A stretch of DNA of 43,807 nucleotides from Stenotrophomonas maltophilia (GTDB lineage Bacteria; Pseudomonadota; Gammaproteobacteria; Xanthomonadales; Xanthomonadaceae). A model generated the notes under the pieces. That model made no database searches. It was not told the DNA's origin and saw nothing but the letters and a program-made list of their open reading frames with translations. The stretch covers positions 1 through 43,807 of the forward strand of contig DJBL01000056.1 in assembly GCA_002435595.1 (NCBI GenBank), in the 5' to 3' direction. Numbering within the stretch: the stretch's first letter is position 1; each line of letters opens with the position of its first letter. Below are positions 23,988 through 32,411 of the stretch, piece by piece. The position numbers were made by a program, and so were the translations under genes.

Positions 23988-25001
23988 ATGGAGATGACAA
24001 CCTGGCTGCCGGTGGCGTGGTTCGCGGTGATCGGCTTTGGCGTGCTGATGTACGTGGTGCTGGACGGCTTCGTGCTGGGCATCGGCATCCTGGCGCCGAT
24101 GGCCGAGGACGAGGAACAGCTGGACATCATGATGAACACCGCCGCGCCGATCTGGGACGGCAACGAGACCTGGCTGGTGCTGGGCGGGGCCGGGCTGATG
24201 GCGGCCTTCCCCAAGGCGTATGCGGCGCTGCTGTCGGCGCTGTACCTGCCGGTGCTGCTGCTGGTGGTGGCGCTGGTGTTCCGCGGGGTGGCGTTCGAGT
24301 TCCGCTTCAAGGCGCATCGCTCGCGGCGCTTGTGGAGCGTGGCGTTCGGGCTGGGCTCGCTGCTGGCCGCGTTCGCCCAGGGGGTGATCCTGGGCGCACT
24401 GGTGCAGGGCCTGCAGGTGGTCGATGGCCGCTACGTGGGCGGGGCGTTCAGCTGGTTCAGCCCGTTCTCGATGCTGACCGGGGCGGCGGTGGTGTTCGGC
24501 TATGCGCTGCTGGGCAGCACCTGGCTGATCCTCAAGACCGAGGGCCGCGAGCAGACCTTCGCACGGACGCTGACCCGGCCGCTGGTGGTGGCGGTGATCG
24601 TGTTCATGGGGCTGGTGAGCGCCTGGCTGCCGTTCCTGGATTCGCGGCTGATGGCGCGCTGGTTCAGCGACGGCAACTTCTGGTGGCTGTCGCCGGTGCC
24701 GTTGTTGACGCTGGGGGTGGCGGTGGCGCTGTGGCGCAGTGCGATGCATCCCCGGCGCGACCTGCCCCCGTTCCTGCTGACCCTGGCGTTGTTCGTGCTG
24801 GGCTTCATCGGGCTGGTACTGGGGATGTGGCCGTATCTGCTGCCGCCGAGCATGACCCTGTGGCAGGCGGCGGCGCCGGCCTCGTCGCTGGGCTTCAGCC
24901 TGGTCGGGCTGGTGGTGCTGCTGCCGGTGATCCTGGGCTACACGGCGTGGTCGTACCGGGTGTTCCGCGGCAAGGTGCGGGCCGATGCGGGCTATCACTA
25001 G
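23988..25001 (+). CDS. cydB: Cytochrome bd-type ubiquinol oxidase subunit II
   Basis: The 337-residue protein has about eight membrane helices; it begins MEMTTWLPVAWFAVIGFGVLMYVVLDGFVLG and contains NETWLVLGGAGLMAAFPKAYA, the CydB signatures. It pairs with subunit I in the terminal oxidase. ATG 23988 is one base after the cydA stop, with GGAGGAG upstream inside cydA, so expression is coupled. No CydX-like small gene was found in the 120 bases downstream, which contain only a weak AGCCGA / TCGGCT hairpin near the xanB2 stop. Confidence 0.94.
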   Translation: MEMTTWLPVAWFAVIGFGVLMYVVLDGFVLGIGILAPMAEDEEQLDIMMNTAAPIWDGNETWLVLGGAGLMAAFPKAYAALLSALYLPVLLLVVALVFRGVAFEFRFKAHRSRRLWSVAFGLGSLLAAFAQGVILGALVQGLQVVDGRYVGGAFSWFSPFSMLTGAAVVFGYALLGSTWLILKTEGREQTFARTLTRPLVVAVIVFMGLVSAWLPFLDSRLMARWFSDGNFWWLSPVPLLTLGVAVALWRSAMHPRRDLPPFLLTLALFVLGFIGLVLGMWPYLLPPSMTLWQAAAPASSLGFSLVGLVVLLPVILGYTAWSYRVFRGKVRADAGYH

Positions 25002-25121
25002 GCGGCGGGCCGTTCCGCCCTCGCCCCGGCAGCTCTGCGTCGCCGCTGGGAAACGCCAGCCGGCGACACCCCACCCACCCCGGCCCGGGCCAGGCACGCC
25101 CAGCCGACCAAAGCGTTCGGC

Positions 25122-26147
25122 TCAGGCGTGCAGGCCTTCGATCTCGACCAGCAGTTCGGCGCGGCAGACCTCGGCGTGCAGGACCACGTAGGCGGGCGCG
25201 CCAGGCAGGGCCGCCATCTGCGCGGCGACCGCCGGCAGGTCTTCGGCGCGGCGCACGTAGACCTTCAGCACCGAGCCGGCGCCCAGCACGGGTGACAGCG
25301 CGGGCCGCTGGCGGCGGCCGGCGTCCACCAGGCTCTGCAGGTTGGTCAACGTCTCGCGCAGTTGTTCTTCCACCGCCCCGGTGTGCTGCGACACATGGCC
25401 GACGATGGCCGCCGTCCCGGACTGCAGCAACGGCAGCCCCGTCGATGCCGGTGCCAGCAGCGCCCGCGAAAAGCTCGGCGACTGCGGGCCGTACTGGCGC
25501 GGGTAGCGGAACGCGCTGACCTGGCGCGGGTTTTCCAGCGGCTGGCCCGGTTCACGCGCGGCCAGCCAGTACACCTGCAGGCGTCGGTCGCCGTCGAAGC
25601 GGCCGATGCAGGTGGCCGCCGGCAACGCGGCCTCGTCCAGCTCGCGAAGTCCGCGCACGCGGCCCACGCAGAAACGCCGGTAGCGCTCCTGGTCGCCTTC
25701 GCCCTCGGTCACCGCATCGAGGTAGTTCCAGGTCCGCAGCAGGTGCGGGAAGCCGCAATCGGTCAGAAAACTACTCATTCTTGCGTAGGCATCTGCCGCG
25801 GCTGACTCGATGTCGCCGGCCACCTCGTCGATCTCCAGCACCCCGAACAGCACCGTCGCGTTGTGCGCCCAGCGCACCCCGTCGGTCACCCCGTGCTGCA
25901 CCGGGGACGACCCGCGCCACACTTCCAGCTGCGCCGGGCCGTGCTCGGCCAGTGGCACCTGCAGCCAGCGCGGATCCCCGTCCAGCGCCGCGTGCCGCGC
26001 GCCAAACCCGAACACCGCCAGCGTGTACGGGTCGGCCAGGACCGCCTGGCGCTGCGCGGCGGGGACATAGGCGACGCTGAACAGGGCCGGTGCGGCCGGC
26101 GGTGGCGCGGCCGTCGCGGCCGATGCGGGATGGAGGGTGCTGCTCAT
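25122..26147 (-). CDS. xanB2: XanB2-type chorismatase (chorismate to hydroxybenzoates)
   Basis: The 341-residue protein resembles the FkbO/Hyg5 chorismatase family: VPLAEHGPAQLEVWRG, VRWAHNATVLFGVLEIDE, RTWNYLDAVTEGEGDQERYRRFCVGR, RQYGPQSPSFSRALL, GTAAIVGHVSQHTG. In Xanthomonas, XanB2 turns chorismate into 3- and 4-hydroxybenzoate, used for the yellow pigment and for ubiquinone. It is divergent from the aryl polyene operon, which supports the assignment. ATG 26147 follows a CACAAT hexamer by five bases. No signal peptide is seen, so it is cytosolic. Confidence 0.9.
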   Translation of the reverse strand: MSSTLHPASAATAAPPPAAPALFSVAYVPAAQRQAVLADPYTLAVFGFGARHAALDGDPRWLQVPLAEHGPAQLEVWRGSSPVQHGVTDGVRWAHNATVLFGVLEIDEVAGDIESAAADAYARMSSFLTDCGFPHLLRTWNYLDAVTEGEGDQERYRRFCVGRVRGLRELDEAALPAATCIGRFDGDRRLQVYWLAAREPGQPLENPRQVSAFRYPRQYGPQSPSFSRALLAPASTGLPLLQSGTAAIVGHVSQHTGAVEEQLRETLTNLQSLVDAGRRQRPALSPVLGAGSVLKVYVRRAEDLPAVAAQMAALPGAPAYVVLHAEVCRAELLVEIEGLHA

Positions 26148-26158
26148 TTCAGATTGTG
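26145..26158 (-). promoter_or_regulatory. -10-like hexamer five bases before xanB2 start
   Basis: On the minus strand CACAAT (26158-26153) is followed by CTGAA and ATG. The spacing resembles that at uvrD, polA and hemF, suggesting a leaderless xanB2 transcript. A TTGGCA lies upstream but too close for a standard -35. Confidence 0.35.
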
Positions 26159-26220
26159 AATGCTGCCAGTGCCAAGGGTGTCATGATAGCGTGCGCTCCT
26201 TTTTACGGCGGTGCGCTGCG

Positions 26221-26379
26221 ATGTCCCAGCCGCGCCACCGGGAAGATCGCGCCGTCACGCGCCTGCTGCCCACTGCACACACGGGGAAGTGTCTGCGGGT
26301 CGGGCAGGCTCCGTCCAAGGCACCGGCGCACCCCCTTTCAAGCACTGCGCCCCGGGTGCCCATCAACATGTTGGCGTGA
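26221..26379 (+). CDS. Possible leader ORF of the aryl polyene operon (52 codons)
   Basis: An ATG at 26221 opens a frame of 52 codons whose TGA (26377-26379) directly abuts the ATG of the first pigment gene (TGAATG). That gene has no Shine-Dalgarno of its own, so translation might be coupled. The predicted peptide is basic and has no recognised family, and its own ribosome site is poor. It may be chance, as GC-rich gaps often hold such frames. No convincing promoter for the operon was identified in 26148-26379. Confidence 0.25.
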   Translation: MSQPRHREDRAVTRLLPTAHTGKCLRVGQAPSKAPAHPLSSTAPRVPINMLA

Positions 26380-27114
26380 ATGATCGAGTTCTCAGTGGTG
26401 GATTGGTCGGCGTGGGCCCCGGGCCTGGCGTCGAAGCAGCAATGGCAGGCCTGGGCACAGGCACCGGTGCTGCCGCACGGCGATGACACCCCCGCGCTGT
26501 CGGAGGTGCCGGCCATGCAGCGGCGCCGGATCGAGCGCCTCGGCCGCATGGCCATCCAGGCCGCCTGCTGGTGCGAGCAGCCCGACGACGGCGGCCAGGT
26601 GCCGCTGGTGTTCGCCTCGCGCCACGGCGACGTCGCCCGCTCGATGGAACTGCTGGACAGCCTGGGGGCCGACAACGGCATGTCGCCCACCGCGTTCGGG
26701 CTGTCGGTGCACAACGCCGTGGCCGCCCTGTACTCCATCGCCCGCGGCCACCGCGGCAACTACCTGGCGCTGGCCGCCGGTCGCGCCACGGTCGAGGCCG
26801 CCTGCGTGGAGGCCTATGGCTTGCTCGCCGATGGCGCCCCGGAAGTGCGCGTGGTGGTCTACGAATCGTCGCTGCCGCCGGTCTATGCCGGCTTTGCCGA
26901 CGAGCCGGACCCTTACTACGCCTGGTGCTGGCGCCTGGCCCGGGCCGATCGCCCCGGTACCCGGCTGTCGCTGGGCTGGGGCGCGGCCGCCGGCGACAGC
27001 CCGGCCACCGCGCTGCCGCATGGCCTGGACGCGATGCGCTTCCTGCTGGCCGGCGACCCCGTCCTGCACCTGGCCGCCGACGGCCAGCAATGGACCTGGC
27101 GCCGCCATGGCTGA
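26380..27114 (+). CDS. Ketosynthase-like chain length factor of aryl polyene synthase (ApeC-like)
   Basis: The 244-residue protein belongs to the beta-ketoacyl synthase-like Ketoacyl-synt_2 family: VFASRHGDVARSMELLDSL and MSPTAFGLSVHNAVAALYSIA align with a KS N-terminal half. The position of the nucleophilic cysteine is not conserved, so it should be catalytically inert. It would pair with an active KS (the 39145 gene) and set polyene length, as ApeC pairs with ApeO in E. coli. It is the first gene of the operon and overlaps the next by eight bases (ATGGCTGA). Confidence 0.87.
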   Translation: MIEFSVVDWSAWAPGLASKQQWQAWAQAPVLPHGDDTPALSEVPAMQRRRIERLGRMAIQAACWCEQPDDGGQVPLVFASRHGDVARSMELLDSLGADNGMSPTAFGLSVHNAVAALYSIARGHRGNYLALAAGRATVEAACVEAYGLLADGAPEVRVVVYESSLPPVYAGFADEPDPYYAWCWRLARADRPGTRLSLGWGAAAGDSPATALPHGLDAMRFLLAGDPVLHLAADGQQWTWRRHG

Positions 27115-27910
27115 GCGCTGGTCGGCCCGTCTGAACCATGCCTGGCGGGTGTTCGGCACCGGCCTGAGCTTTGCCGTGTTCGGACTCGGCGGGCTGCTGC
27201 TGGGGGGGCTGCTGTTCCCGCTGCTGTTCCTGGTGCGCAACCCGGCCCGGCGGCGCGCGTTGGCCCGGCGCCTGGTCCAGCTCAGTTTTGCCAGCCACGT
27301 GGGCCTGATGCACCGGCTGGGGGTGATGACCTACGAGATCCGGGGCGCCGAGCGCCTGCAGCGCAATGGCCTGTTGATCCTGGCCAACCATCCCACCCTG
27401 ATCGACGTGGTCCTGCTGATCGCCCAGCTCCCCAACGCCGACTGCGTGGTCAAGCAGGCCGTGGCCTGCAACCCGTTCATGCGCGGCCCGGTGCGGGCCG
27501 CCGGCTATGTCTCCAATGACGATGGTGCCGGGCTGATCGACGACTGCATCGCCGCCGTCCAGGCCGGCGGCAACCTGGTGATCTTCCCCGAGGGCACCCG
27601 CACCGTGCCCGGCCAGCCGCCGCGCCTGCAGCGCGGGGCGGCCAACATCGCCGTGCGCGGCCGGCTGGACATAACCCCGGTCAGGATCACCTGTACCCCG
27701 CCTACCCTGACCAAGGGCCAGAAATGGTATCGTGTGCCATCACGGCGTTTTCACGTTCAGCTGGAAGTCGGGGAAGATCTCCCGATCGCCCCCTTCCTGG
27801 CAGTAGCCGGTGACACGCCCAGGGGGGATGCCTTGGCGGCGCGGCGCGTGACCGATCATCTTGCCCATTACTTTGACTTCGCTGGAGAACCGAGCCGTGC
27901 AGGCACTTGA
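27107..27910 (+). CDS. Lysophospholipid acyltransferase, PlsC-like (ApeD-like)
   Basis: The 267-residue protein has a hydrophobic segment near residues 18-45 and the acyltransferase motifs NHPTLID (H95-x4-D100) and FPEGTR. It would transfer the aryl polyene chain, or a partner fatty acyl group, to a glycerolipid at the inner membrane. The second motif-bearing stretch, PVRAAGYVSNDDGAGLIDDC, is typical of plsC-related enzymes in APE clusters. The start at ATG 27107 lies within the end of the preceding gene. The C-terminus overlaps the first ACP by 14 bases. Confidence 0.87.
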   Translation: MAERWSARLNHAWRVFGTGLSFAVFGLGGLLLGGLLFPLLFLVRNPARRRALARRLVQLSFASHVGLMHRLGVMTYEIRGAERLQRNGLLILANHPTLIDVVLLIAQLPNADCVVKQAVACNPFMRGPVRAAGYVSNDDGAGLIDDCIAAVQAGGNLVIFPEGTRTVPGQPPRLQRGAANIAVRGRLDITPVRITCTPPTLTKGQKWYRVPSRRFHVQLEVGEDLPIAPFLAVAGDTPRGDALAARRVTDHLAHYFDFAGEPSRAGT

Positions 27911-28157
27911 GCACGAGATCAAGGAATTGATCATTTCATCGCTTTCACTGGAAGACATCACTCCCGAAGACATCGATCCTGCGGCCCCTCTGTTCGTGGA
28001 AGGGCTCGGCCTGGATTCGATTGACGCCCTTGAACTTGGTTTGGCCCTGCAGAAAAAGTACGGTGTCAGCCTGTCCGCGGATTCGGAAGAGACCCGTCGC
28101 CATTTCTCCAGCGTGCGTGCCCTGAGCGAGTTTGTCGCCGCACGTCAGCCGTCGTAA
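27897..28157 (+). CDS. Acyl carrier protein, first of two (ApeE-like)
   Basis: The 86-residue acidic helical protein carries the phosphopantetheine serine S41 in GLDSIDALEL. It would hold the growing polyene during condensation. A GTG start at 27897 was chosen because it has GGAG ten bases upstream; an in-frame ATG at 27861 would overlap the preceding gene by 50 bases and add a tail atypical of ACPs. It is followed 19 bases later by a second ACP, as in E. coli apeE-apeF. Confidence 0.92.
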   Translation: MQALEHEIKELIISSLSLEDITPEDIDPAAPLFVEGLGLDSIDALELGLALQKKYGVSLSADSEETRRHFSSVRALSEFVAARQPS

Positions 28158-28176
28158 GGGCGCGTCAGGATTTGCC

Positions 28177-28434
28177 ATGACCAAGAACGAACTTTTCGAT
28201 CGCATCGTCAAGATCCTCAAGGACAGCTTTGAGATCGAGCCGGCGCGCATCACGCCCCAAGCCCGCCTGTACGACGACCTGGACATCGACAGCATCGATG
28301 CGGTCGACCTGATCGTGCAGCTCAAGCCGCTGCTCGGCCGTAACCTGCAGCCGGAGGCATTCAAGTCGGTGCGTACGGTGCAGGACATCGTCGACGTGGT
28401 GCACGGGCTGCTGCCCGGTCAAGCAGCCGCCTGA
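28177..28434 (+). CDS. Acyl carrier protein, second of two (ApeF-like)
   Basis: The 85-residue protein has phosphopantetheine serine S39 in DIDSIDAVDL. Sequence around the site differs from the first ACP, so the two probably have separate partners: one for the aryl starter or chain extension, the other for transfer. AGGA lies upstream of ATG 28177. In Xanthomonas an ACP (XanC) is loaded with 3-hydroxybenzoate by XanA2; which of these two corresponds was not resolved. Confidence 0.92.
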   Translation: MTKNELFDRIVKILKDSFEIEPARITPQARLYDDLDIDSIDAVDLIVQLKPLLGRNLQPEAFKSVRTVQDIVDVVHGLLPGQAAA

Positions 28435-28456
28435 CGGCGGCCGCAGGACACTGACC

Positions 28457-29008
28457 ATGGTCCGGGTGCGCGTCGCGGCGTTTGCGTTGCTGTCGCTGGC
28501 GTACCCGCTGGTGGTGTACCTGTCGCTGGGCCGTTTCGAGCCGCGCTGGCTGTCGCTGCTGCTGTTCGGGCTGGCCGCGCTGCGCGCGCTCACCACCCGC
28601 CAGCCGGTGTGGTGGGTGGCCGCGCTGGGCACCGGGGTGCTGGCACTGGTGGCCACCGCCTTCAATCAGGCGTTGCCGCTGAAGCTGTACCCGGCGCTGG
28701 TCAATGCGGTGATGCTGGTGATCTTCGCCACCAGCCTGCGCTTCCCGCCCAGCGCGGTGGAACGCCTGGCACGCCTGAGCGAGCCGGACCTGCCGCCGTT
28801 CGCGGTGGTCTATACCCGCCGTGTCACCTGGGTGTGGTGCGGCTTCTTTGTCTTCAACGGGGGTCTGGCCCTGATCACGGCGCTATGGGCGTCCAATCAG
28901 GTCTGGGCGCTGTACAACGGATTGTTGGCGTACGTGATGATGGGTGCTCTGTTTGGTGGCGAATGGCTGGTGCGGCGACGGGTCAAGGCGGCGCACGCCC
29001 ATGGCTGA
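28457..29008 (+). CDS. Aryl polyene cluster membrane protein (ApeG-like)
   Basis: The 183-residue protein has about five to six hydrophobic helices (AFALLSLAYPLVVYLSLG, WWVAALGTGVLALVATAF, LYPALVNAVMLVIFATSL, VWCGFFVFNGGLALITALWA, ALYNGLLAYVMMGALFG). It matches the integral-membrane gene that always sits between the ACPs and the ligase in APE clusters; its function is unknown. It overlaps the ligase gene by eight bases (ATGGCTGA), with a good start at 28457 just after the second ACP. Confidence 0.78.
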   Translation: MVRVRVAAFALLSLAYPLVVYLSLGRFEPRWLSLLLFGLAALRALTTRQPVWWVAALGTGVLALVATAFNQALPLKLYPALVNAVMLVIFATSLRFPPSAVERLARLSEPDLPPFAVVYTRRVTWVWCGFFVFNGGLALITALWASNQVWALYNGLLAYVMMGALFGGEWLVRRRVKAAHAHG

Positions 29009-30686
29009 GTGGATCGCACTGGATCGGCTGGTGGTGTCGGCGCGGCCCGGCCGTACGGTGGGCGAGGCGGCGCACGGGGCGGTGGACCACCCGCAGTTCC
29101 GCCAGCAGGTGCTGTGCTGGCAGCAGGCGTTCGCGCGCGCGCCCGGCACCGACTGGGCGCTGTATTTCGATGACACCCTGGTCTTTGCCGCGGCCCTGCT
29201 GGGTGCCTGGCATGCCGGCAAGCGGGTGTACCTGGGCGGGGACAACCTGCCGGCCACCCTGGATGGACTGAGCCCGCGCGTGGCCGGCTTCGCCGGCGAC
29301 GTGCCGGCGCGTTACGCGCCCCTGCAACCCGATGCCGCCGCGCGCGCCGAGGAGCCGCTGCCGCCATTGGACGAAGACCGGCTGGAACTGGTGGTGTTCA
29401 CCTCCGGCAGCACCGGTGCGCCAAGCGCGATCGTCAAGCGCATGCGCCAGCTCACCCGCGAAGTGGACGCGCTGCAGGCCGCCTTCGGCGAGCAGCTGGA
29501 AGGCGCGCAGGTGCATGGCACGGTTTCCCACCAGCACATCTACGGGTTGCTGTTCCGGGTGCTGTGGCCGCTGGCGGCCGGGCGCGCGATCCAGCCGCGA
29601 CGGTTCTTCCACGAAGACCTGGTCAGTGCGCTGGCCCAGGGCCCCTCGGTGCTGGTGGCCACCCCGGCGCACCTGAAGCGGTTGCCCGAGCAGCTGGACT
29701 GGTCCTCGCTGCAGGGGCGCCTGCGCGCGGTGTTCTCCTCCGGTGGTCCACTGCCCGAAGAGGCCGCGCTGCAGGCCCGTGCACTGCTGGGCGTCGCCCC
29801 CACCGAAGTGTTTGGCAGCAGCGAGACCGGCGGCATCGCCTGGCGCCGCTGGAGCGCCGGGCAGCCGCAGTGGCACCCGCTGCCCGGGGTGGCCTGGCGG
29901 ATCGATGGCGGCTGCCTTTCGGTGTCCTCGCCGCACCTGGAGAACGCGGACTGGTGGCAGACCCAGGACCGGGTCGAGGCCGATGCCGGGCGCAGTTTCC
30001 GCCTGCTCGGGCGCGCCGACCGCATCGTCAAGATCGAAGAACGCCGGGTGTCGCTGGACGCGCTGGAGCACCAGCTGCGCGCGCACCCGCAGGTGCAGGA
30101 CGTGCGCGTACTGGTACTGCCCGGGGCCCGTGAGCAGCTCGCCGCCGTGGTGGTACCCCAGCAGGCCGATGTGGCCGCCTGGGATGACGCCCAGCGCCGT
30201 CGCCAGGCGCAGGCACTGGGCGCGCACCTGGCCAGCAGCCACGATGCGGTGACCCGGCCGCGGCGCTGGCGTTTCGTGGCCGAACTGCCGTTCAACGCGC
30301 AGGGCAAAGTGACCGCCGCCGCACTGGCGGCCATGTTCCGGCCGCTGTTCCCGAGCGTTCAATGGCAGCAGCGCGACGCCGACGCGGCGCTGCTGTTGCT
30401 GCCGCTGGAGGCGGACCTGATCGCCTTCGACGGGCATTTCCCGCAGGCCAGGATCCTGCCGGGCGTGGTCCAGCTGGACTGGGCGATCCATTACGCGCGC
30501 GAGGCATTCAGCATGCCGCCTCGCTTCGAGCGCATGGACGCACTGAAATTCCAGCACGTCGCGCGCCCTGGCGACTGCCTGCAGCTCACCCTGGGCTGGG
30601 ACGCGGTCAAATCGGTGCTGAGTTTCCGCTACGTGTCCGACCACGGCGTGCATGCCAGTGGCCGGGTGGTGTTCGGCGATGCGTGA
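29001..30686 (+). CDS. Acyl/aryl-AMP ligase fused to a hot-dog dehydratase domain (ApeH-ApeI-like)
   Basis: The 561-residue protein joins two activities. Residues 1 to about 440 form an adenylating ligase (VFTSGSTGAPSAIVKR at the ATP site, VFGSSETGG, and a KIEERRVS loop), which would activate hydroxybenzoate or cinnamate and load it on ACP. The last about 115 residues contain DGHFPQARILPGVVQLDWA, the FabA/FabZ-type dehydratase helix with His and Asp both kept. In E. coli these are separate genes, apeH and apeI, and ApeI pairs with ApeP. The Xanthomonas homologue XanA2 loads 3-hydroxybenzoate. It overlaps both neighbours. Confidence 0.88.
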   Translation: MAEWIALDRLVVSARPGRTVGEAAHGAVDHPQFRQQVLCWQQAFARAPGTDWALYFDDTLVFAAALLGAWHAGKRVYLGGDNLPATLDGLSPRVAGFAGDVPARYAPLQPDAAARAEEPLPPLDEDRLELVVFTSGSTGAPSAIVKRMRQLTREVDALQAAFGEQLEGAQVHGTVSHQHIYGLLFRVLWPLAAGRAIQPRRFFHEDLVSALAQGPSVLVATPAHLKRLPEQLDWSSLQGRLRAVFSSGGPLPEEAALQARALLGVAPTEVFGSSETGGIAWRRWSAGQPQWHPLPGVAWRIDGGCLSVSSPHLENADWWQTQDRVEADAGRSFRLLGRADRIVKIEERRVSLDALEHQLRAHPQVQDVRVLVLPGAREQLAAVVVPQQADVAAWDDAQRRRQAQALGAHLASSHDAVTRPRRWRFVAELPFNAQGKVTAAALAAMFRPLFPSVQWQQRDADAALLLLPLEADLIAFDGHFPQARILPGVVQLDWAIHYAREAFSMPPRFERMDALKFQHVARPGDCLQLTLGWDAVKSVLSFRYVSDHGVHASGRVVFGDA

Positions 30687-31467
30687 AACCGCGCACCGTG
30701 CCACCCCGGCGGTGCCGTTCGCCCCGCTGGTGGTGATCCCGGTCTACGACCATGAGCACGCCATCGGCGCGGTGGTGCGCGGCGTGCGCGCCAGCGGGCT
30801 GGCCTGCCTGCTGGTGGATGACGGCTCCCATGCCGGCTGCGCGCAGGTGCTCGACGCGCTGGCAGCCGACGCCGACGGACAGGTCGCGCTGCTGCGCCTG
30901 CCGGTCAACCAGGGCAAGGGCGGGGCGATGCTGGCCGGGTTTGCCGAGGCGGCCCGCCGCGGGCACAGCCACGTGCTGCAGATCGACGCCGACGGCCAGC
31001 ACGATCCCACCGATATCCCGCGCTTTCTCGCCCTGGCGCAGCAGCATCCCGATGCGGTGATCTGCGGTATCCCGGCCTACGATGACAGCGTGCCCAAGGC
31101 CCGTCTGTATGGCCGCTACGCCACCCATATCTGGGTGTGGATCAACACGCTGTCGCTGCAGATCCGCGATTCCATGTGCGGCTTCCGGCTGTACCCGCTG
31201 GCGCCGGTGACCGCGCTGGTGGGCCAGGAAACCATCGGCCGGCGCATGGATTTCGACAGCGAGATCCTGGTGCGGCTGTTCTGGCGCGAGGTGCCGGTGA
31301 TCAGCCTGCCCACCCGGGTCACCTATCCCAGCGATGGCGTGTCGCACTTCGATGTGTGGCGTGACAACGTGCGCATCAGCCGCATGCATACCCGCCTGTT
31401 TTTCGGCATGCTGTGGCGCGCGCCGCGCCTGCTGTGGCGGCGCATCGCCGGAGCGCCACGCGCATGA
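30679..31467 (+). CDS. Glycosyltransferase family 2 (ApeJ N-half-like)
   Basis: The 262-residue protein has the GT-A fold signatures: VVIPVYDHEHAIGAVVRG, LLVDDGSHAGC, LPVNQGKGGAMLAGF, and metal-binding DADGQHDP. It resembles dolichol-phosphate mannose synthases and would glycosylate the pigment or a lipid carrier; the sugar is unknown. ATG 30679 is inside the preceding gene, with an eight-base overlap (ATGCGTGA). It is followed by an acyltransferase with an ATGA overlap; in E. coli the two are fused as ApeJ. Confidence 0.87.
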   Translation: MRETAHRATPAVPFAPLVVIPVYDHEHAIGAVVRGVRASGLACLLVDDGSHAGCAQVLDALAADADGQVALLRLPVNQGKGGAMLAGFAEAARRGHSHVLQIDADGQHDPTDIPRFLALAQQHPDAVICGIPAYDDSVPKARLYGRYATHIWVWINTLSLQIRDSMCGFRLYPLAPVTALVGQETIGRRMDFDSEILVRLFWREVPVISLPTRVTYPSDGVSHFDVWRDNVRISRMHTRLFFGMLWRAPRLLWRRIAGAPRA

Positions 31468-32411
31468 CCGCACCGGCACCGGCCAACGCCCCGCACTGGG
31501 CCGACCTGGGCGAGACCACCTCGGCCGCCGGGGTGCTGTTCCTGTGCTGGGTGCATCGCTGGTTCGGGCGCTGGCCGTTCCGCCTGTGCGTGTATCCGGT
31601 GGTGCTGTGCCACTGGCTGGGCAACCGCGTGGCGCGACAGTCCTCGTTGCAGTACCTGCACCGGCTGCAGGCGCATACCGGCGTGCTCGGGCGTGCGCCC
31701 GGGCGCTGGACCAGCCTGAAGCACTTCGCGCTGTTCGCCGATACCCTGCTGGACAAGCTGCTGGGGCTGGGCGGGCGCTATCCGCCCAGCCATATCCGCC
31801 TGCAGCGCGACCTGATGCTGGAGAAGATCGCGCGTCGCGAGGGCGGGCTGATCCTCACCGCGCACATCGGCTGCCTGGAGCTGTGCCAGGTGCTGGCCGA
31901 ACAGGTGCACGGCTTCCGCATCACCGTGCTGGTGCATACCGCGCATGCGCAACGCTTCAACCGGCTGATGCAACGGCTGGACCCGCTGGCGTCGGTGGAG
32001 CTGATGCAGGTCACCGACATGGGCCCGGCCACGGCGGTGGAGCTGCAGCGGCGGGTGGCCGAGGGCGGCTTCGTGGCCATCGTCGGCGACCGCGTGCCCC
32101 TGCGCGGCGGGCGCACCGTGCCGGCACCGTTCCTGGGCCACGTGGCGCAGTTCCCGATCGGTGCCTACGTGCTGGCCTCGGCGCTGGCCTGCCCGGTCTA
32201 CACCATGGCCTGCCTGCACGAGGGCGACGGCTACCGCGTGCGCTTCGAACATTTCAGCGACCGTATCGTGCTTCCGCGCGGCTCGCGCGACGCCGCGCTG
32301 ACCGCGCAGGCGGAACATTTCGCCCGGTGGCTGGAAGTTCAGGTCACCCAGGCACCCTTGGACTGGTTCAATTTCTTCCCCTTCTGGGATCAGGCATCTC
32401 ATGGCAAGTAA
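31464..32411 (+). CDS. LpxL/HtrB-like lysophospholipid acyltransferase (ApeJ C-half-like)
   Basis: The 315-residue protein belongs to the lipid A acyltransferase family: TAHIGCLELCQVLAE supplies H134-x4-E139, and GDRVPLRGGRTVPAPFLG is the second block. It would esterify a lipid or the aryl polyene. This makes two acyltransferases of different families in the operon, so one may attach the polyene and the other a fatty acid. The start ATG 31464 overlaps the glycosyltransferase stop by ATGA. It overlaps the ammonia-lyase gene by 11 bases. Confidence 0.87.
   Translation: MTAPAPANAPHWADLGETTSAAGVLFLCWVHRWFGRWPFRLCVYPVVLCHWLGNRVARQSSLQYLHRLQAHTGVLGRAPGRWTSLKHFALFADTLLDKLLGLGGRYPPSHIRLQRDLMLEKIARREGGLILTAHIGCLELCQVLAEQVHGFRITVLVHTAHAQRFNRLMQRLDPLASVELMQVTDMGPATAVELQRRVAEGGFVAIVGDRVPLRGGRTVPAPFLGHVAQFPIGAYVLASALACPVYTMACLHEGDGYRVRFEHFSDRIVLPRGSRDAALTAQAEHFARWLEVQVTQAPLDWFNFFPFWDQASHGK

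Noticed and set aside
26483..27106. Second frame through the chain length factor gene, fused to the acyltransferase
   Set aside because: Translation in this frame is Pro/Ala/Arg-rich noise; the ApeC-like frame at 26380 has clear KS-like sequence, and the acyltransferase starts at 27107.
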